Positions 14,877-16,539 of a stretch of DNA of 16,539 nt are shown in pieces. Position 1 is the first letter of the stretch; each line of letters begins with the position of its first letter. Source of the stretch: CAYLYP01 sp964387795 (GTDB taxonomy: Bacteria; Bacteroidota; Bacteroidia; Bacteroidales; UBA7960); contig CAYLYP010000071.1 in NCBI GenBank assembly GCA_964387795.1, forward strand, positions 1-16,539. Reading direction: 5' to 3'. The position numbers were made by a program, and so were the translations under genes. The notes below the pieces were generated by a model. It made no database searches, had not been told where the DNA came from, and saw only the letters and a list, made by a program, of their open reading frames with translations.

Positions 14877-16319
14877 ATGGAACCTTTAGTATTGGCCGTC
14901 ATTGGCGTAGTAGTGTTTTTTGTAACTTTTGCTGCAATCCTGGCACGTTATAAACGTTGCCCATCCGACAAGGTACTTGTAGTATATGGAAAGACTGGTA
15001 AGAACCTGCAGGGAGCTGTGAGTTCAGCCCGATGTATCCATGGTGGGGCTGCCTTTATCTGGCCTGTTTTCCAGAGCTATTCATTTTTAGATTTAACCCC
15101 GATATCTATTGAATGCAACCTTACAAATGCATTGAGTAAACAGAATATCAGGGTCGATGTACCTTGCCGTTTCACAGTGGGTATCTCGACAGAGGCCGAT
15201 AGCATGACCAATGCTGCTGAGCGTTTGCTTGGCTTAAAGCTGGATCATATCCAGGAACTGGCCAAGGACATCCTTTTTGGACAGTTGCGTTTGGTTATTG
15301 CAACAATGGATATTGAAGAAATCAATGCCGATCGCGATAAATTCCTTGCCAATGTGAGTGCCAACGTTGAAGCAGAATTGCGTAAAATTGGTTTGAAACT
15401 GATCAACGTTAACGTTACAGATATCCGCGATGAATCAGGGTATATCGAGGCTCTTGGTAAAGAAGCTGCTGCAAAGGCTATCAACGAAGCCAAGAAAAGT
15501 GTTGCCGAACAGGAACGCTTTGGTGAAATTGGTAAGGCCGAAGCCGACAGGGACAAAGATATCCGTATTGCTGAAACACAAAGGGATACCCGTGTTAAGA
15601 CAGCCGATGCCAATGCTACTGCTGTTGAAGGTGAAAACAAAGCTAAAATTGCTATTGCAATGTCTGATTCTGAACGTCGTGAGCGTGAAGCTGAAGCTTT
15701 AAAACGTGCAGTATCGGCAGAAAAAATCCAGCAGGCCAAAGCACTCGAAGAAGCTTACCATGCAGAAAGAGAAGCTGAAACTGCCAGGGCTGAACGTGAA
15801 AAAGCTACACAGGTTGCAAATATCGTTGTTCCTGCCCAGATTGACAAAGAAAAGGTTATCATTGATGCAGAAGCCGAAGCTGAAAAACTACGCCGCAGGG
15901 CTAAAGGTGAGGCTGATGCCATATTTGCTAAAATGGATGCCGAAGCCAGGGGTATTTATGAAGTGCTTTCAAAACAAGCCAAAGGTTATCAACAAATCGT
16001 TGAAGCTTCAGGTAATGATCCTCAGAAAGCCGTTACATTCCTTATTGCTGATAAATTACCTGAATTGGTTAAGACCCAGGTTGAAGCTGTTAAGAATATT
16101 AAAATTGACAAAATCACTGTTTGGGATGGCCAGAATAATGCTTCAGGACAAACATCAACTGCCAATTTTATTTCAGGGATGATGAAATCTGTTCCTCCTT
16201 TAAATGAATTGTTCCAGATGGCTGGGCTCGAGCTTCCTAAGTTCCTCAAAGGAGAAGAAAAAGATCCTTTGAAGGCTGATGATGCCCGGATTGATGAAAC
16301 AGAAACAGATACTAAATAA
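14877..16319 (+). CDS. Flotillin family (SPFH domain) membrane scaffold protein
   Basis: 480 residues. One N-terminal membrane anchor (LVLAVIGVVVFFVTFAAILA, about 4-23) precedes an SPFH/band 7 domain (about 28-190). A long Ala/Glu/Lys-rich coiled coil (about 195-360) contains repeated EAEA/AEAE patches, such as DAEAEAEKLRRRAKGEADAI near 326, typical of flotillins and their oligomerisation. The C-terminus (about 380-480) ends in an acidic tail. Bacterial flotillins (FloT/YuaG) assemble on the cytoplasmic side of the inner membrane and organise lipid-ordered domains. Codon use in the coiled coil is strongly biased to Ala, Glu and Lys, so open frames on other strands here are not genes. It follows the YuaF-like gene in one operon. 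Confidence 0.95.
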   Translation: MEPLVLAVIGVVVFFVTFAAILARYKRCPSDKVLVVYGKTGKNLQGAVSSARCIHGGAAFIWPVFQSYSFLDLTPISIECNLTNALSKQNIRVDVPCRFTVGISTEADSMTNAAERLLGLKLDHIQELAKDILFGQLRLVIATMDIEEINADRDKFLANVSANVEAELRKIGLKLINVNVTDIRDESGYIEALGKEAAAKAINEAKKSVAEQERFGEIGKAEADRDKDIRIAETQRDTRVKTADANATAVEGENKAKIAIAMSDSERREREAEALKRAVSAEKIQQAKALEEAYHAEREAETARAEREKATQVANIVVPAQIDKEKVIIDAEAEAEKLRRRAKGEADAIFAKMDAEARGIYEVLSKQAKGYQQIVEASGNDPQKAVTFLIADKLPELVKTQVEAVKNIKIDKITVWDGQNNASGQTSTANFISGMMKSVPPLNELFQMAGLELPKFLKGEEKDPLKADDARIDETETDTK

Positions 16320-16359
16320 TTGTTTTGGTTGATGGCTCTTTTATAGGGCGATTTTTTCA

Positions 16360-16424
16360 GGACTGCAAAGGAATTTTTTATAAAAGGATAGAATCTTTTA
16401 AAAAAAATACTACCTTTGCAGTCC
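16360..16424. repeat. Long imperfect inverted repeat covering the rpsF promoter
   Basis: GGACTGCAAAGG (16360-16371) and CCTTTGCAGTCC (16413-16424) are perfect 12-bp inverted copies. The sequence inside continues to pair: ATTTTTT with AAAAAAT, then TAAAAG with CTTTTA, with one mismatch and a few unpaired bases, closing on a tiny loop near 16390-16392. In RNA read through from the flotillin gene this would be a stable hairpin of roughly 27 pairs and could act as a terminator. In DNA it encloses the rpsF -7 box. Confidence 0.75.
16411..16418 (+). promoter_or_regulatory. -7 box of the rpsF promoter
   Basis: TACCTTTG fits TAnnTTTG exactly and continues as TTTGCAGTCC, nearly the same as after the rplU -7 box (TTTGCAGCCC). 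No good TTG -33 element is present 18-20 bases upstream. The box forms part of the right arm of the inverted repeat. Confidence 0.65.
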
Positions 16425-16438
16425 ATTTTAATAAATGG
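16423..16438 (+). promoter_or_regulatory. Small hairpin at the start of the rpsF leader
   Basis: CCATTT-TAAT-AAATGG forms a 6-bp stem with a 4-base loop, positioned at the expected 5' end of an rpsF transcript. It shares its first two bases with the right arm of the larger inverted repeat. It may stabilise the mRNA end or take part in autogenous control; neither is shown. Confidence 0.4.
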
Positions 16439-16472
16439 TCAAATCATTGATTACAAATAAAATTTTACAAAA

Positions 16473-16539
16473 ATGTTGAAACAGTACGAAACCGTTTTCA
16501 TTATGACTCCCGTTTTGTCTGATGAACAGATGAAGGAAA
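16473..16539 (+). CDS. rpsF: 30S ribosomal protein bS6 (partial, 5' end only)
   Basis: The first 22 codons are present before the window ends. The start MLKQYETVFIMTPVLSDEQM is the recognisable N-terminal strand of bS6, which binds 16S rRNA with bS18 in the small subunit. The rpsF gene usually leads an rpsF-rpsR-rplI operon, which would lie to the right of the window. It has its own promoter and a leader of about 50 bases. Confidence 0.93.
   Translation, partial: MLKQYETVFIMTPVLSDEQMKE

Noticed and set aside
15245..15739. Long open frames on the opposite strand and in other frames within the flotillin gene
   Set aside because: They result from the strong Ala/Glu/Lys codon bias of the coiled coil, which suppresses stops in other frames.

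Overview
The window looks like a chromosomal piece of a Bacteroidota (Bacteroidetes) genome, most likely from the Bacteroidales side of the phylum. Base composition is low to moderate in GC. Shine-Dalgarno sequences are scarce. Many genes are preceded by the phylum's characteristic -7 box TAnnTTTG, in the best cases with TTTG or TTG about 18 bases upstream. The gene families (bS6 beginning MLKQYETVF, bL21-bL27-SerRS order, a FatA-like acyl-ACP thioesterase, MeaB, a YuaF/flotillin pair) fit this assignment. It rests on recognition only; no search was run.

Left end (1-2700, minus strand): an accessory locus that looks like a small RiPP (ribosomally made, post-translationally modified peptide) system. 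A 29-codon gene (2481-2570) encodes a peptide with a Cys-dense tail, GCCDHCGGCKCNN. It is followed by two tandem, paralogous radical SAM/SPASM enzymes: 1019-2389 is complete, and 1-1001 starts at TTG and runs off the window. A candidate promoter lies just upstream of the peptide gene, and short direct repeats flank it. This is the most interesting part of the window, and I cannot name its family.

Middle (2709-6111, plus strand): a very small doubtful ORF, an EamA/DMT-type transporter, then ribosomal proteins bL21 and bL27 behind a textbook Bacteroidota promoter, a strong terminator, and seryl-tRNA synthetase ending in a second strong terminator. Next come an unrecognised lipoprotein (6228-6791) and a secreted 610-residue TPR protein (6864-8696).

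Right half: a minus-strand acyl-ACP thioesterase (8867-9616) is divergent from a tight plus-strand group of rsmA, an exported thioredoxin-like protein with a CGDS active site, the GTPase meaB, and a probable outer-membrane beta-barrel protein that overlaps meaB by 8 bases. A minus-strand PlsC-like acyltransferase overlaps the end of the barrel gene tail to tail. After a 471-base gap comes a two-gene membrane operon (YuaF/NfeD-like OB-fold protein and flotillin). The window closes with the first 22 codons of rpsF, whose promoter lies inside a long imperfect inverted repeat.

No rRNA, tRNA, CRISPR array, insertion sequence or phage gene was seen.
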